34,400 bases of DNA from Geobacter sp. UBA698 (GCA_002298925.1 DBMM01000109.1:7723-42122); one strand, 5' to 3'. Numbered from the stretch's first letter, positions 25,347 to 33,311 are shown. Translations and numbers: made by a program. Notes: generated by a model not told the origin, from the sequence alone.

Positions 25347-26315
25347 ATGCATCGGGTAAGCATCGTCATTGTCACCTATAACGGTCTGGAGAAAGCCACC
25401 AGACCGTGCCTGGAAAGCATTTTTCGCGACACCGACCATCCAGACTTGGAAGTCATTGTGGTTGACAACAATTCGACTGACGGCACTCCGGGGTTCCTGG
25501 CAAGCCTGGCAACCCATGAGTCGCGCCTGCGGGCGATTCTCAACAAGGACAATCGCGGTTTTGCAGGCGGCAATAACGACGCCTTGAGGATTGCTAAGGG
25601 CGACATCATCGTGTTGCTCAATAATGACACCCTGGTTACACCGGGATGGCTATCCAGAATTGTTGATGTCCTTTCAGAAAATTCGACTGCCGGTATGGTC
25701 GGGCCGGTAACGAATTCAGCCGGCAATGAACAGAACATTCCGGTATCATCCCTGGCGCCCGAAGATGTTATCTCAGAGGGCATCATATGGAACCAAATGG
25801 GAAGCGGCGACAGTTTTCAGACCGACAAATTGTGTTTCTTTTGCGTAGCGTTTCGCCGGGATCTGCTGCAAGAGGTCGGCATGCTCGATGAGCAGTTCGG
25901 GCTTGGCTTTTATGAAGATGACGACTACTGCATCAGGGTAAAGAATGCGGGATACTCGCTTCGTTGCCTGGAAGATGTGTTTGTCTATCACCAGGGGAGC
26001 GCTTCTTTTACCGCAATACCCCGCAGAACAAAAGAGTTGCTCAAACGCAACAAGAGGCTGCTGGAAGCCAAACACGGCATATCATACGTACAAAGGCACC
26101 CGCGGGACCGTCAGTTGGATTTGATCGAGTCCTATCTTGAACGTCTTGAAACAAGCGGGTTCGATGAGGGAGTATGGTATCGGCTCGACAGACGTTTAGA
26201 CCTGGCGACACAACTTATGCCTAGAGGCCTGGTCAAACGGTTTTTCTATTTTCGCAGGCTGCTGAAGGCACGCAACAGAGCGCGCACCTTTGAATCACAC
26301 GAGGAATGGTCATGA
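25347..26315 (+). CDS. Glycosyltransferase family 2, rhamnosyltransferase-like
   Basis: This GT-A enzyme of 322 residues has VSIVIVTYNGLEKATRPCLES, VVDNNSTDGT (aspartate 40), the second acidic motif VLLNNDTLVTPGW, and GLGFYEDDDYCIRVKNAGY with the likely catalytic acid pair. These match the GT2 group often annotated as rhamnosyl- or O-antigen transferases. No ribosome binding site is obvious before the ATG. The 3' end overlaps the methyltransferase start by ATGA. The donor sugar is unknown. Confidence 0.82.
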   Translation: MHRVSIVIVTYNGLEKATRPCLESIFRDTDHPDLEVIVVDNNSTDGTPGFLASLATHESRLRAILNKDNRGFAGGNNDALRIAKGDIIVLLNNDTLVTPGWLSRIVDVLSENSTAGMVGPVTNSAGNEQNIPVSSLAPEDVISEGIIWNQMGSGDSFQTDKLCFFCVAFRRDLLQEVGMLDEQFGLGFYEDDDYCIRVKNAGYSLRCLEDVFVYHQGSASFTAIPRRTKELLKRNKRLLEAKHGISYVQRHPRDRQLDLIESYLERLETSGFDEGVWYRLDRRLDLATQLMPRGLVKRFFYFRRLLKARNRARTFESHEEWS

Positions 26316-26938
26316 ATGATTATTATAGCAGGGGACTTCGCCCGGAAATCGTCCGCATGGTCCCTCCCGACTGCAGATCGGTCTTGGATGTCGGTTGCGG
26401 CAATGGCGTTCTGGGTGAATATCTGAAACATGCCGGCGTTGAGCGGGTGTGTGGTATCGAACTGTTTGAAGATGCCGCCAGAAACGCACGGTCGGTGCTT
26501 GACGAAGTGCATTCCGGCAACGTGGAAACCATGGACGTCCCCTTTGAACGGGCAAGCTTCGATTGCATAGTCTGCGCTGATGTATTGGAACATCTGGTTG
26601 ACCCGTGGCGTGTGTTGGGCAAGCTGAAATCGTTACTTAAGCCTGACGGCTGCTTGGTCGCCAGCATACCGAATGTGGGGTTTCATAGAATCGTCAGAGG
26701 GTTGCTGAAAGGTCGCTGGCGATATGAGGATGCAGGTATACTTGACCGGACGCATTTGCGTTTCTTTACGCTGGAAGGCATCGAGGAGCTGTTTGCGGTA
26801 AATTCCATGCGGATTGAGGAGATCTACCGTAAGATCGATTGCGGCGCCAACATGAAAATCCTGAATCTGCTACTAGCAAACCGCCTGAAGGAATCGCTGG
26901 TCATACAGTATGTGATAAAAACACGGGCGACACGTTGA
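26312..26938 (+). CDS. Class I SAM-dependent methyltransferase
   Basis: The 208-residue protein has the SAM-binding motif LDVGCGNG (25-32), an acidic residue after the second strand (GIELFEDA) and the post-motif CADVLEHLVDPW typical of UbiG/Methyltransf_11-type enzymes. I chose the ATG at 26312, which overlaps the previous stop as ATGA and has GAGGAA at 26301-26306 at a normal distance. The ATG at 26306 would sit inside that site. In this cluster it may methylate a sugar or a lipid-linked glycan, but nothing in the sequence shows the substrate. Confidence 0.8.
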   Translation: MNDYYSRGLRPEIVRMVPPDCRSVLDVGCGNGVLGEYLKHAGVERVCGIELFEDAARNARSVLDEVHSGNVETMDVPFERASFDCIVCADVLEHLVDPWRVLGKLKSLLKPDGCLVASIPNVGFHRIVRGLLKGRWRYEDAGILDRTHLRFFTLEGIEELFAVNSMRIEEIYRKIDCGANMKILNLLLANRLKESLVIQYVIKTRATR

Positions 26939-27001
26939 CGACTCCTTCATACCGATTCTTACTACCCGGCAGCACCGGCGACAGGAACAAGTGACCCCGC
27001 T

Positions 27002-27223
27002 ATGAAAACGATCCTTTCCATTTTAGGTACCCGCCCCGAGGCGGTCGCTGCCGGTACGGTAAAATTGGTCGGTACCGACCGTGAGCTCATTATTGCCGAG
27101 ACGAGCCGGCTGCTGAACAGCTCGCAGGAGTATCAACAGATGAGCCACGCCCACAATCCGTACGGTGATGGACAAGCGGCAACTCGGATTGTGGATATAC
27201 TGGCCCGGCTTGAGCTCAATTAA
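27002..27223 (+). pseudogene. wecB: In-frame internal-deletion remnant of UDP-GlcNAc 2-epimerase (wecB)
   Basis: This open frame of 73 codons joins the extreme N-terminus of a WecB-type non-hydrolysing UDP-GlcNAc 2-epimerase (MKTILSILGTRPEA) directly to its C-terminal tail (RPEAVAAGTVKLVGTD, then SHAHNPYGDGQA). Intact enzymes are about 370 residues, so about 300 are missing, including the known catalytic acids and the histidine region. RPEA occurs at both places in full-length WecB, and the junction (27032-27043) falls exactly on it, so the loss probably came from recombination between two short RPEA-coding repeats. The frame was kept. The stop codon overlaps the waaC start by one base, so translation of the scar may still help to start waaC. 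Confidence 0.88.
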
Positions 27224-28314
27224 TGCGTGTTCTGATCATCAAAACATCCTCCATGGGTGACGTCATCCACGCCCTGCCCGTGCTTGACTACCTGCACAAG
27301 GCCTGCCCCGGCATTGAAGTTGACTGGGTTGTAGAAGAGTCCTTCAAGGACATACTTGAAGGAAACCCTCACCTTCATCGTCTGCATATCATCCGCACCA
27401 GAACGTGGCGCAATAAAATCTTCTCTGCTGGCACGCTCCAGGAAGTCCGTGATGTCTTTGAAAGCTTGCGCCACAGCAACTACGATCTGGTTTTCGACAT
27501 CCAGGGCAACCTAAAAAGCGGCATCATTGCCTGGACCACCGGAGCTGACCAGCGCCTCGGTTTCAGCACCGATTTCCTCCAGGAATCTGTCAATGCCCTG
27601 TTTACCTCGCGCAAGATTCCCATGAGAAAACAGGATGATCATGCCGGCGGCCGTTACCTCCGCGTTGTCAGCGTACCCTTTGGTCGTGATTATCATGACA
27701 TGGAACTGAGTACAGACATCTACACCCCCCCGGAAGATGATGCCTCCGCCGAGCGGCTGATCAGAAGCTGCGGTAATGGCCCGGTTTTTCTGTTTCACAG
27801 CGGCACGACCTGGCAGACCAAGTTCTGGTCCGAGGAGGGCTGGATACAGCTCGGACGGAGAATATGCGCCGACTACGTCGATGCCAGGATACTGCTCTCC
27901 TGGGGCAACGACAGCGAGCGCGGCATTGCCGGACGGATTGCCGCTGGCGTCGGCGTCCAGGCGCGCCTGCTGGAAAAATGCTCCATCAAAGGGATAGCTG
28001 CACTGATCAAGAAGGTGGATGTGGTCATCGGCGGCGATACCGGACTGATTCATCTGGCCGCGGCGGTGGGAACTCCGACGGTTTCCTACTATCGGGCCAG
28101 TGACGGCAGAGCCAGCGGACCGCGCGGCCAGGAGCATGTACTCGTGCAGTCCCCCTTGACCTGTACACGCTGCTTTCGCACAAGTTGCGACAAGGACTCT
28201 GAATGCCGCAGCAGCATCACGGTTGACGCCATCCTGAGTGGTATCAAAAGACTCCAGCCACCGCCCAAGTGCCACACCGAAATGAATCCAGACCCCGAAA
28301 AGGTTAACGCATGA
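27223..28314 (+). CDS. waaC: ADP-heptose--LPS heptosyltransferase I family (GT9)
   Basis: It adds the first heptose to Kdo in the LPS inner core. The 363 residues open with MRVLIIKTSSMGDVIHALPVL, the WaaC signature with the catalytic-position D13, followed by DWVVEESF. The C-terminal donor site is VIGGDTGLIHLAAAVGTPTV. A C-x2-C-x4-C-x5-C cluster follows (CTRCFRTSC...C). The start overlaps the stop of the wecB scar and the stop overlaps the next GT9 gene by ATGA. A second WaaC-like gene directly downstream makes the division of labour uncertain. Confidence 0.88.
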   Translation: MRVLIIKTSSMGDVIHALPVLDYLHKACPGIEVDWVVEESFKDILEGNPHLHRLHIIRTRTWRNKIFSAGTLQEVRDVFESLRHSNYDLVFDIQGNLKSGIIAWTTGADQRLGFSTDFLQESVNALFTSRKIPMRKQDDHAGGRYLRVVSVPFGRDYHDMELSTDIYTPPEDDASAERLIRSCGNGPVFLFHSGTTWQTKFWSEEGWIQLGRRICADYVDARILLSWGNDSERGIAGRIAAGVGVQARLLEKCSIKGIAALIKKVDVVIGGDTGLIHLAAAVGTPTVSYYRASDGRASGPRGQEHVLVQSPLTCTRCFRTSCDKDSECRSSITVDAILSGIKRLQPPPKCHTEMNPDPEKVNA

Positions 28315-29312
28315 ATATTGCGATTGTTAGGCTTTCTTCACTTGGTGACATCATTTTCTGCATGGCCTCGTTGCAGATAATCAAACATTATCGGCCAAAT
28401 TGCAGTATTACCTGGTTTGCGGACAAAAAGTTTGCTGACATTCTTGACAATAATCCAGACCTTGAAAATATTGTAAAGGTTGACCTAAAGAACCTCAGGG
28501 GAAGCTTTTCTTTTTCAGGCCTTCAGCATGAATACCGAAAACTGCTAGTACACGGAAAATACGATCTGGTGATTGACCTGCACGGCATGATCAAATCAGC
28601 GGTCATCAGCCGTATCGTGGGAAAGGCAACGTGCGGATTTCACCCCCGTACTGCAAAAGAACCTCTGACAGCACTATTGTACGGCAAACGGATCGATGTT
28701 CCTCTCGAGATCAACACCGTATTCAGATACGCATCCCTGGTGGCTCAATCCTTGGGAATAACAGTCACCGAACAGGAACTTATCAATAAACGCCCTTTCC
28801 TTTTTTACACCCATAATGATGTCTCTTGCTCTGAACAGTTTTTTCGCAGCGATCGTAAAAACATCATTTTGGTGGTCGGTTCAACGTGGGAAAGCCGTAA
28901 TTACCCCAAGGATAAGTTTGTTGCCGTAGCCAATGAGCTGAAAGAGAACATACTGGTCTGTCACGGCAATGAGCAGGAGTATCAAACGGCTCAATACATT
29001 GCAGAAAGATCACCATATGTTTCAATGCTGCCCAAGATGAACATCAACCAACTAAAGGCGGCTGTCAGCAGGGCCGACCTGCTCATCGGTGGCGATACCG
29101 GTCCGACCCACATCGCCTGGGCAAACAATATACCCTGCATTGTAATCTTCGGCCCGACGCCTGCCCATCGCATATATGCCGGTGACAGTTGTCGAATTTT
29201 AAAATCAACATCTATCGTTGATGATAGAAAACTGGATAGAAACGACTTCTCCATCGGGGAGATACGCGAATCACAAGTTATAGAACTGGCTAGGGAGCTA
29301 TTGGCACGATGA
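28311..29312 (+). CDS. Second WaaC-like heptosyltransferase family protein (GT9), AT-rich
   Basis: This GT9 protein of 333 residues has the MNIAIVRLSSLGDIIFCMASL N-terminus (aspartate 13) and a donor site LLIGGDTGPTHIAWANNIP. The THIAWA and FGPTPAHR pattern resembles, from memory, WaaC of Campylobacterota rather than that of its neighbour. It lacks the C-terminal cysteine cluster found in the other three GT9 proteins here. The DNA is clearly more AT-rich than waaC and tcdA on either side, which suggests horizontal acquisition or relaxed selection. It could add a heptose or another sugar. Confidence 0.82.
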   Translation: MNIAIVRLSSLGDIIFCMASLQIIKHYRPNCSITWFADKKFADILDNNPDLENIVKVDLKNLRGSFSFSGLQHEYRKLLVHGKYDLVIDLHGMIKSAVISRIVGKATCGFHPRTAKEPLTALLYGKRIDVPLEINTVFRYASLVAQSLGITVTEQELINKRPFLFYTHNDVSCSEQFFRSDRKNIILVVGSTWESRNYPKDKFVAVANELKENILVCHGNEQEYQTAQYIAERSPYVSMLPKMNINQLKAAVSRADLLIGGDTGPTHIAWANNIPCIVIFGPTPAHRIYAGDSCRILKSTSIVDDRKLDRNDFSIGEIRESQVIELARELLAR

Positions 29313-29346
29313 AAACGATATTCAAGAAGCTCTGGACAACTCACCC

Positions 29347-30120
29347 ATGAAATTACACCGCTTCTCGCGCAGCCAGATACTCGTGGGCCGGCAGGGCCTG
29401 GAATGCCTCCACTCCAAACACGTCATGATCTGCGGCATCGGCGGCGTCGGCAGCTATGCCGCCGAAGCCCTGGGACGGGCCGGCGTCGGCCGGATCACCC
29501 TGGTTGATTTCGACGATATCTGCCTGACCAACATCAACCGCCAGATCCATGCCTTCTCCAGTACTGTCGGCCAGGCCAAGGTGGAGGCCATGGCCGGACG
29601 CCTGCGGGACATCAACCCCGCTGCCGAAATCATCCCGATCAAGGCTTTTTTCTCACAGGAAAACGCCGATCAGCTGCTTGACACGCGGCCTGACTATGTG
29701 CTGGACGCCATTGATCATTTCACCGCCAAGACCGCCCTGATCACCACCTGCCGGGAGCGAGGCATTCCGGTCATCTCCAGCATGGGGGCGGCCAACAAGC
29801 TTGACCCTACAAAAATCCACGTGGCAGACATTTCGGCCACCCGCAACTGCCGCATGGCCCGCAGCATGCGCAAGATCCTGCGCAAAAGCGGGATATCCGA
29901 CAACGTGCAGGTGGTCTACTCCACCGAGGAGCACCGCGAGCTTGACCCGGCCTCATCATCCTCCTGCGGCACGGCCTGCATCTGCCCCAACCGTGAAGAC
30001 CAGGTCTTCAGGTGCGAGCACCGCCGCGTAATCCTGGGCAGCATATCTTACATCCCTTCCATCTTCGGCCTGACCATGGCCGGCGTCGTGGTCAACGAAC
30101 TTCTGAAAGCCAGTTCCTGA
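29347..30120 (+). CDS. tcdA: tRNA threonylcarbamoyladenosine dehydratase (TcdA/CsdL family)
   Basis: This is an E1-like ATP-dependent enzyme that cyclises t6A to ct6A at position 37 of ANN-decoding tRNAs. The 257 residues show the ThiF/MoeB nucleotide-binding motif GIGGVG (30-35), LVDFDDICLTNINRQ, the AIDHFTAKTALI segment and a late SSCGTACICPN region typical of the family. GC content returns to the level of the lipid A genes. It follows the GT cluster by 34 bases without overlap and may be the last gene of the long transcript. Other ThiF-family roles are less likely given the whole-protein match. Confidence 0.88.
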   Translation: MKLHRFSRSQILVGRQGLECLHSKHVMICGIGGVGSYAAEALGRAGVGRITLVDFDDICLTNINRQIHAFSSTVGQAKVEAMAGRLRDINPAAEIIPIKAFFSQENADQLLDTRPDYVLDAIDHFTAKTALITTCRERGIPVISSMGAANKLDPTKIHVADISATRNCRMARSMRKILRKSGISDNVQVVYSTEEHRELDPASSSSCGTACICPNREDQVFRCEHRRVILGSISYIPSIFGLTMAGVVVNELLKASS

Positions 30121-30151
30121 CGCAGCTTTGCCGCCTTCCATATTTTGTAAG

Positions 30152-30179
30152 TTGAACATTTCCTTTTTGCAGATATACT
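30152..30179 (+). promoter_or_regulatory. Sigma70-type promoter of the rubrerythrin gene
   Basis: TTGAAC (30152-30157) and TATACT (30174-30179) are separated by 16 bases in an AT-rich gap between tcdA and the rubrerythrin gene. It lies about 38 bases before the start codon, with a strong AAGGAGGG site (30206-30213) between. Confidence 0.6.
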
Positions 30180-30217
30180 CATCTTAGAAAAATTCCGATG
30201 CAAAAAAAGGAGGGTAT

Positions 30218-30715
30218 ATGGGCAAGGAATATTCTGTACAGGAAGCGCTGAAGCTCGCCATCAAGGCAGAGAAGGACAGCATGGATTTCTACCGCAAGGC
30301 CGCCTCGGTCGCAACCAACGAACGAGCCAAAAAAGTTTTTGACCTGCTGGCAAATGAGGAGGTGGGGCATCTCAAGTCTTTCCTGGATCATTACAAGGGC
30401 ACTGATTTCGGCGATCTCAAGTCATACATCGAATCTCCGGCTGACGAAAAGAATCCGACCTATGTCAAACTGATGAAAGCCATCCAGGAGGATATTATCG
30501 AACAGACGGCCATGGAACTGGCGCTGATCGAGGAGAAGGACTGCATCGGCCAGTATACCCAGCTGGCCAAGGATATGGTTGATCCGGCAGTCAGGGCGAT
30601 TTTCGAGCGAGTGGTCAAGGAGACCAAGGGACATTACGACCTGATCGAATCGGAGTACGCCCACCTGATGGGGATGGTGCATGAAACAGATCAGGACATC
30701 TACGTCAGGGAGTAG
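30218..30715 (+). CDS. Rubrerythrin-type ferritin-like diiron protein
   Basis: The 165-residue four-helix diiron protein carries two E...ExxH half-sites. The first is E18 with E48-x2-H51 (ANEEVGH). The second is in LALIEEKD (E105/E106) with E135-x3-H139 (KETKGHY). It lacks the C-terminal rubredoxin domain of classical rubrerythrin, a form common in anaerobic Deltaproteobacteria. The family reduces peroxide and protects against oxygen stress. It has its own promoter and a strong terminator, so it is probably an independent unit. The electron donor is unknown. Confidence 0.85.
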   Translation: MGKEYSVQEALKLAIKAEKDSMDFYRKAASVATNERAKKVFDLLANEEVGHLKSFLDHYKGTDFGDLKSYIESPADEKNPTYVKLMKAIQEDIIEQTAMELALIEEKDCIGQYTQLAKDMVDPAVRAIFERVVKETKGHYDLIESEYAHLMGMVHETDQDIYVRE

Positions 30716-30746
30716 TCCAGCAAGGCATGACGCGCCTCAACACTAC

Positions 30747-30784
30747 AGGCCTGACCGCCAACCAGCGGCAGGCCTTTTTTCCTT
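30747..30784 (+). terminator. Rho-independent terminator after the rubrerythrin gene
   Basis: The stem AGGCCTG-A-CCGC pairs with GCGG-CAGGCCT (one bulged A, loop CAACCA) and runs into a T-tract at 30774-30784. It lies between the rubrerythrin gene and the cytochrome gene. Confidence 0.88.
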
Positions 30785-30806
30785 TTCTTAACTCAAAGGA
30801 GTAGCT

Positions 30807-31121
30807 ATGAGATCCGCTTTCGTCGCAACACCGCTGGCAATGTTACTTTCGGCCGCCAGCCTGCTCCAGGCAGCAGAATCATCACCGATGGTCAGCAACA
30901 TGGGGAATGTGAGGGGTGGCGACATAAAGGCTGCCCATAGTGTCATCGCGAAGAAGTGTACCTCCTGTCACAGCGCCAAACTGATCGACACCGCGCTGGC
31001 CGCCAACAAGGATATGCCTAAAATCCAGCAGGAGATGGAGAGAAAAGGGGCCAAGCTAAGTTCAAAAGAGCGGGATGTGCTGGGTATTTACTGGAAGCAG
31101 CAGAACCCGCTGAAAAGGTAG
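30807..31121 (+). CDS. Small periplasmic monoheme c-type cytochrome
   Basis: This 104-residue protein has a signal peptide (about 1-23, cleavage near LQA|AES) and one heme-binding motif CTSCH (C51, C54, H55). M77 in IQQEMERKGA is a likely distal ligand; the ending KLSSKERDVLGIYW resembles other short class I cytochromes. AAGGAG lies about 6 bases before the ATG. It follows a strong terminator with no evident promoter of its own. It may carry electrons in the periplasm; the partner is unknown. Confidence 0.85.
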   Translation: MRSAFVATPLAMLLSAASLLQAAESSPMVSNMGNVRGGDIKAAHSVIAKKCTSCHSAKLIDTALAANKDMPKIQQEMERKGAKLSSKERDVLGIYWKQQNPLKR

Positions 31122-31181
31122 GGGCGGCCCAGTGTGGCCACTCTTGACCGGCCGTCATTTGCAAAAACGGGGTGTTCAAAC

Positions 31182-31219
31182 AAAAAGCGGCACGGGAGTC
31201 ATTCCCATGCCGCTTTTTT
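31182..31219. terminator. Bidirectional terminator between the cytochrome gene and hppA
   Basis: AAAAAGCGGCA (31182-31192) pairs perfectly with TGCCGCTTTTT (31208-31218), with an inner GGGA/TCCC stem around GTCA. A-tract and T-tract flank the stem, so it can stop transcription from both of the converging genes. Confidence 0.88.
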
Positions 31220-31240
31220 ATTGCTGACGCTTTGATTCGC

Positions 31241-33295
31241 TTACATCATTTTGGCCAATAGCGGCACGATCAAGAGGGAAACGATGTTGATGATCTTGAT
31301 CATCGGATTGACGGCCGGGCCGGCCGTGTCCTTGTAAGGGTCGCCGACGGTGTCGCCGGTAACGGCCGCCTTGTGGGCGTCGCCCCCCTTGCCGCCATGA
31401 TGGCCGTCTTCAATATATTTCTTGGCGTTGTCCCAGGCTCCGCCGCCGGTGGTCATGGAAATGGCCACGAAAATACCGGTGACGATGGTGCCGACGATCA
31501 CACCGCCCAAGGCCTTGGGCCCGAGGGTGAAGCCGACGATGACGGGTGCCAGGATCGGGATCAGGCCGGGGATGACCATCTCTTTGAGGGCGGTCTTGGT
31601 GACGATATCGACACAGGAGGCGTAATCCGGCTTGCCGGTGCCTTCCATGATGCCCTTGATCTCGCGGAACTGGCGACGAACCTCCACAACAACTGCGCCG
31701 CCAGCGGTACCGACCGCCTCCATGCAGAGGGCGGCGAAGTAATAGGGCAACATGCCGCCGATGAAGAGACCGACGATGATATAGGGGTCGGACAGGTCGA
31801 AGGTGATCATCTTGCCGGCCAGTTTCAGTTCATCCACGTAAGAGGTGAACAGGATCACGGCAGCCAGACCGGCAGAACCGATGGCGTAGCCCTTGGTGAC
31901 AGCTTTGGTGGTATTACCGACCGCATCCAGCGGATCGGTGACAGCACGGACCGAGTCATCCAGTTCGGCCATCTCGGCGATGCCACCGGCATTGTCGGTG
32001 ATGGGACCGTAGGCGTCCATGGCAACTACGATACCGGTCAGGGAGAGCATTGATACGGCAGCAATGGCGATGCCGTACACCCCGGCGCACTGGAAGGAAA
32101 CAATGATGCCGGCAGCGATGACGATCACCGGAGCAGCGGTAGCTTTCATGGAAACACCCAGACCGGCGATAACGTTGGTGCCATGGCCGGTGGTGGAGGC
32201 CTGGGCAATGTGCTGGACCGGACCATACTCGGTTGAGGTGTAATATTCGGTAATCCAGAAGATGGCGCCGGTAACGACCAGGCCGACGATGGCCGAAATG
32301 AAGATGTTAATGGCGCTGAAATTCTGACCAGCAGCGTTGGTCAGCCCCTGGGGAAACATCTGGGCGGTAACAAAATAGAAAGCGATGCAGGCCAGGACAC
32401 CGGAGACGATCAAACCTTTGTACAAGGCCGGCATGATCTTCTGACTGGCGCCCAACTTGACGAAGAAGGTACCAATGATCGAGGCGATAATGGAGATACC
32501 GCCCAGGATCAGCGGATAACTCACTGCGCCCTGATTGCTGTTAAAAGCGATGGCGCCCAACAGCATGGCGGCGATCAGGGTGACAGCATAGGTTTCAAAA
32601 AGGTCGGCGGCCATACCGGCGCAGTCGCCGACATTATCGCCTACGTTATCGGCGATGACGGCCGGGTTGCGGGGGTCATCCTCGGGGATGCCGGCTTCTA
32701 CCTTACCTACCAGGTCAGCGCCAACGTCGGCACCCTTGGTGAATATGCCACCCCCCAGACGTGCAAAAATGGAAATCAATGAGCCGCCAAAACCGAGACC
32801 GACCAGCTGGCTGACCACTTCCTTGACCGAAGCGCCCGGCATGAGCTTCTGCAGTACCATGTAGTAGCCGGCTACACCCAACAGCCCCAGTCCGACCACT
32901 AGCATGCCGGTGATGGCGCCACCTTTGAAGGCGACGTTGAGGGCTTTGGTGATGCCGGACTTGGCAGCCTCGGTGGTGCGTACGTTGGCACGGACCGATA
33001 CGAACATGCCGATGAAGCCGGTCAGACCGGAAAAGAGCGCGCCGACAGCGAAACCGATGGCGGTCTTGGCACCCAGTGTGGCAAACAAGGCAATGAACAT
33101 GACCACGCCGACCATGGCGATAATGGTGTACTGGCGCTTCATGTAGGCACCAGCCCCTTCCTGGATGGCTGCCGCGATCTGGCGCATGCGCTCATTGCCC
33201 TGGGGCAGCCCCAGGATCCACTTGGCCGTGATCAGCCCATATGCCACGGCTGCAGCGGCGCAGACCAGAGCGAATACTACTGCATACTGTTCCAT
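31241..33295 (-). CDS. hppA: Proton-pumping membrane pyrophosphatase, potassium-independent type
   Basis: This integral membrane enzyme couples pyrophosphate hydrolysis to ion pumping across the inner membrane. The 684 residues form many membrane helices. The substrate-site motif DVGADLVGKVE is followed by the acidic PRNPAVIADNVGDNVGDCAGM region. GNTTKA carries lysine at residue 464 (codon 31904-31906). A lysine at this site marks the K+-independent H+-PPases, whereas K+-dependent ones have alanine. I placed the start at the ATG ending at 33295 because AGGAGGG (33305-33311) lies 9 bases before it. The frame continues 11 codons upstream across that site. The gene is convergent with the cytochrome gene. 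Confidence 0.95.
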   Translation of the reverse strand: MEQYAVVFALVCAAAAVAYGLITAKWILGLPQGNERMRQIAAAIQEGAGAYMKRQYTIIAMVGVVMFIALFATLGAKTAIGFAVGALFSGLTGFIGMFVSVRANVRTTEAAKSGITKALNVAFKGGAITGMLVVGLGLLGVAGYYMVLQKLMPGASVKEVVSQLVGLGFGGSLISIFARLGGGIFTKGADVGADLVGKVEAGIPEDDPRNPAVIADNVGDNVGDCAGMAADLFETYAVTLIAAMLLGAIAFNSNQGAVSYPLILGGISIIASIIGTFFVKLGASQKIMPALYKGLIVSGVLACIAFYFVTAQMFPQGLTNAAGQNFSAINIFISAIVGLVVTGAIFWITEYYTSTEYGPVQHIAQASTTGHGTNVIAGLGVSMKATAAPVIVIAAGIIVSFQCAGVYGIAIAAVSMLSLTGIVVAMDAYGPITDNAGGIAEMAELDDSVRAVTDPLDAVGNTTKAVTKGYAIGSAGLAAVILFTSYVDELKLAGKMITFDLSDPYIIVGLFIGGMLPYYFAALCMEAVGTAGGAVVVEVRRQFREIKGIMEGTGKPDYASCVDIVTKTALKEMVIPGLIPILAPVIVGFTLGPKALGGVIVGTIVTGIFVAISMTTGGGAWDNAKKYIEDGHHGGKGGDAHKAAVTGDTVGDPYKDTAGPAVNPMIKIINIVSLLIVPLLAKMM

Positions 33296-33304
33296 GTTTC
33301 CAAA

Positions 33305-33311
33305 CCCTCCT
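33305..33311 (-). promoter_or_regulatory. Shine-Dalgarno sequence that fixes the hppA start
   Basis: On the minus strand AGGAGGG lies 9 bases before the ATG at 33295. An upstream in-frame start at 33328 would place this site inside the coding sequence. Confidence 0.75.

Noticed and set aside
31373..32053. A 226-codon plus-strand frame opposite hppA
   Set aside because: It is complementary to the conserved hppA coding sequence, and its Asp/Gly/His-rich composition is typical of antisense frames.
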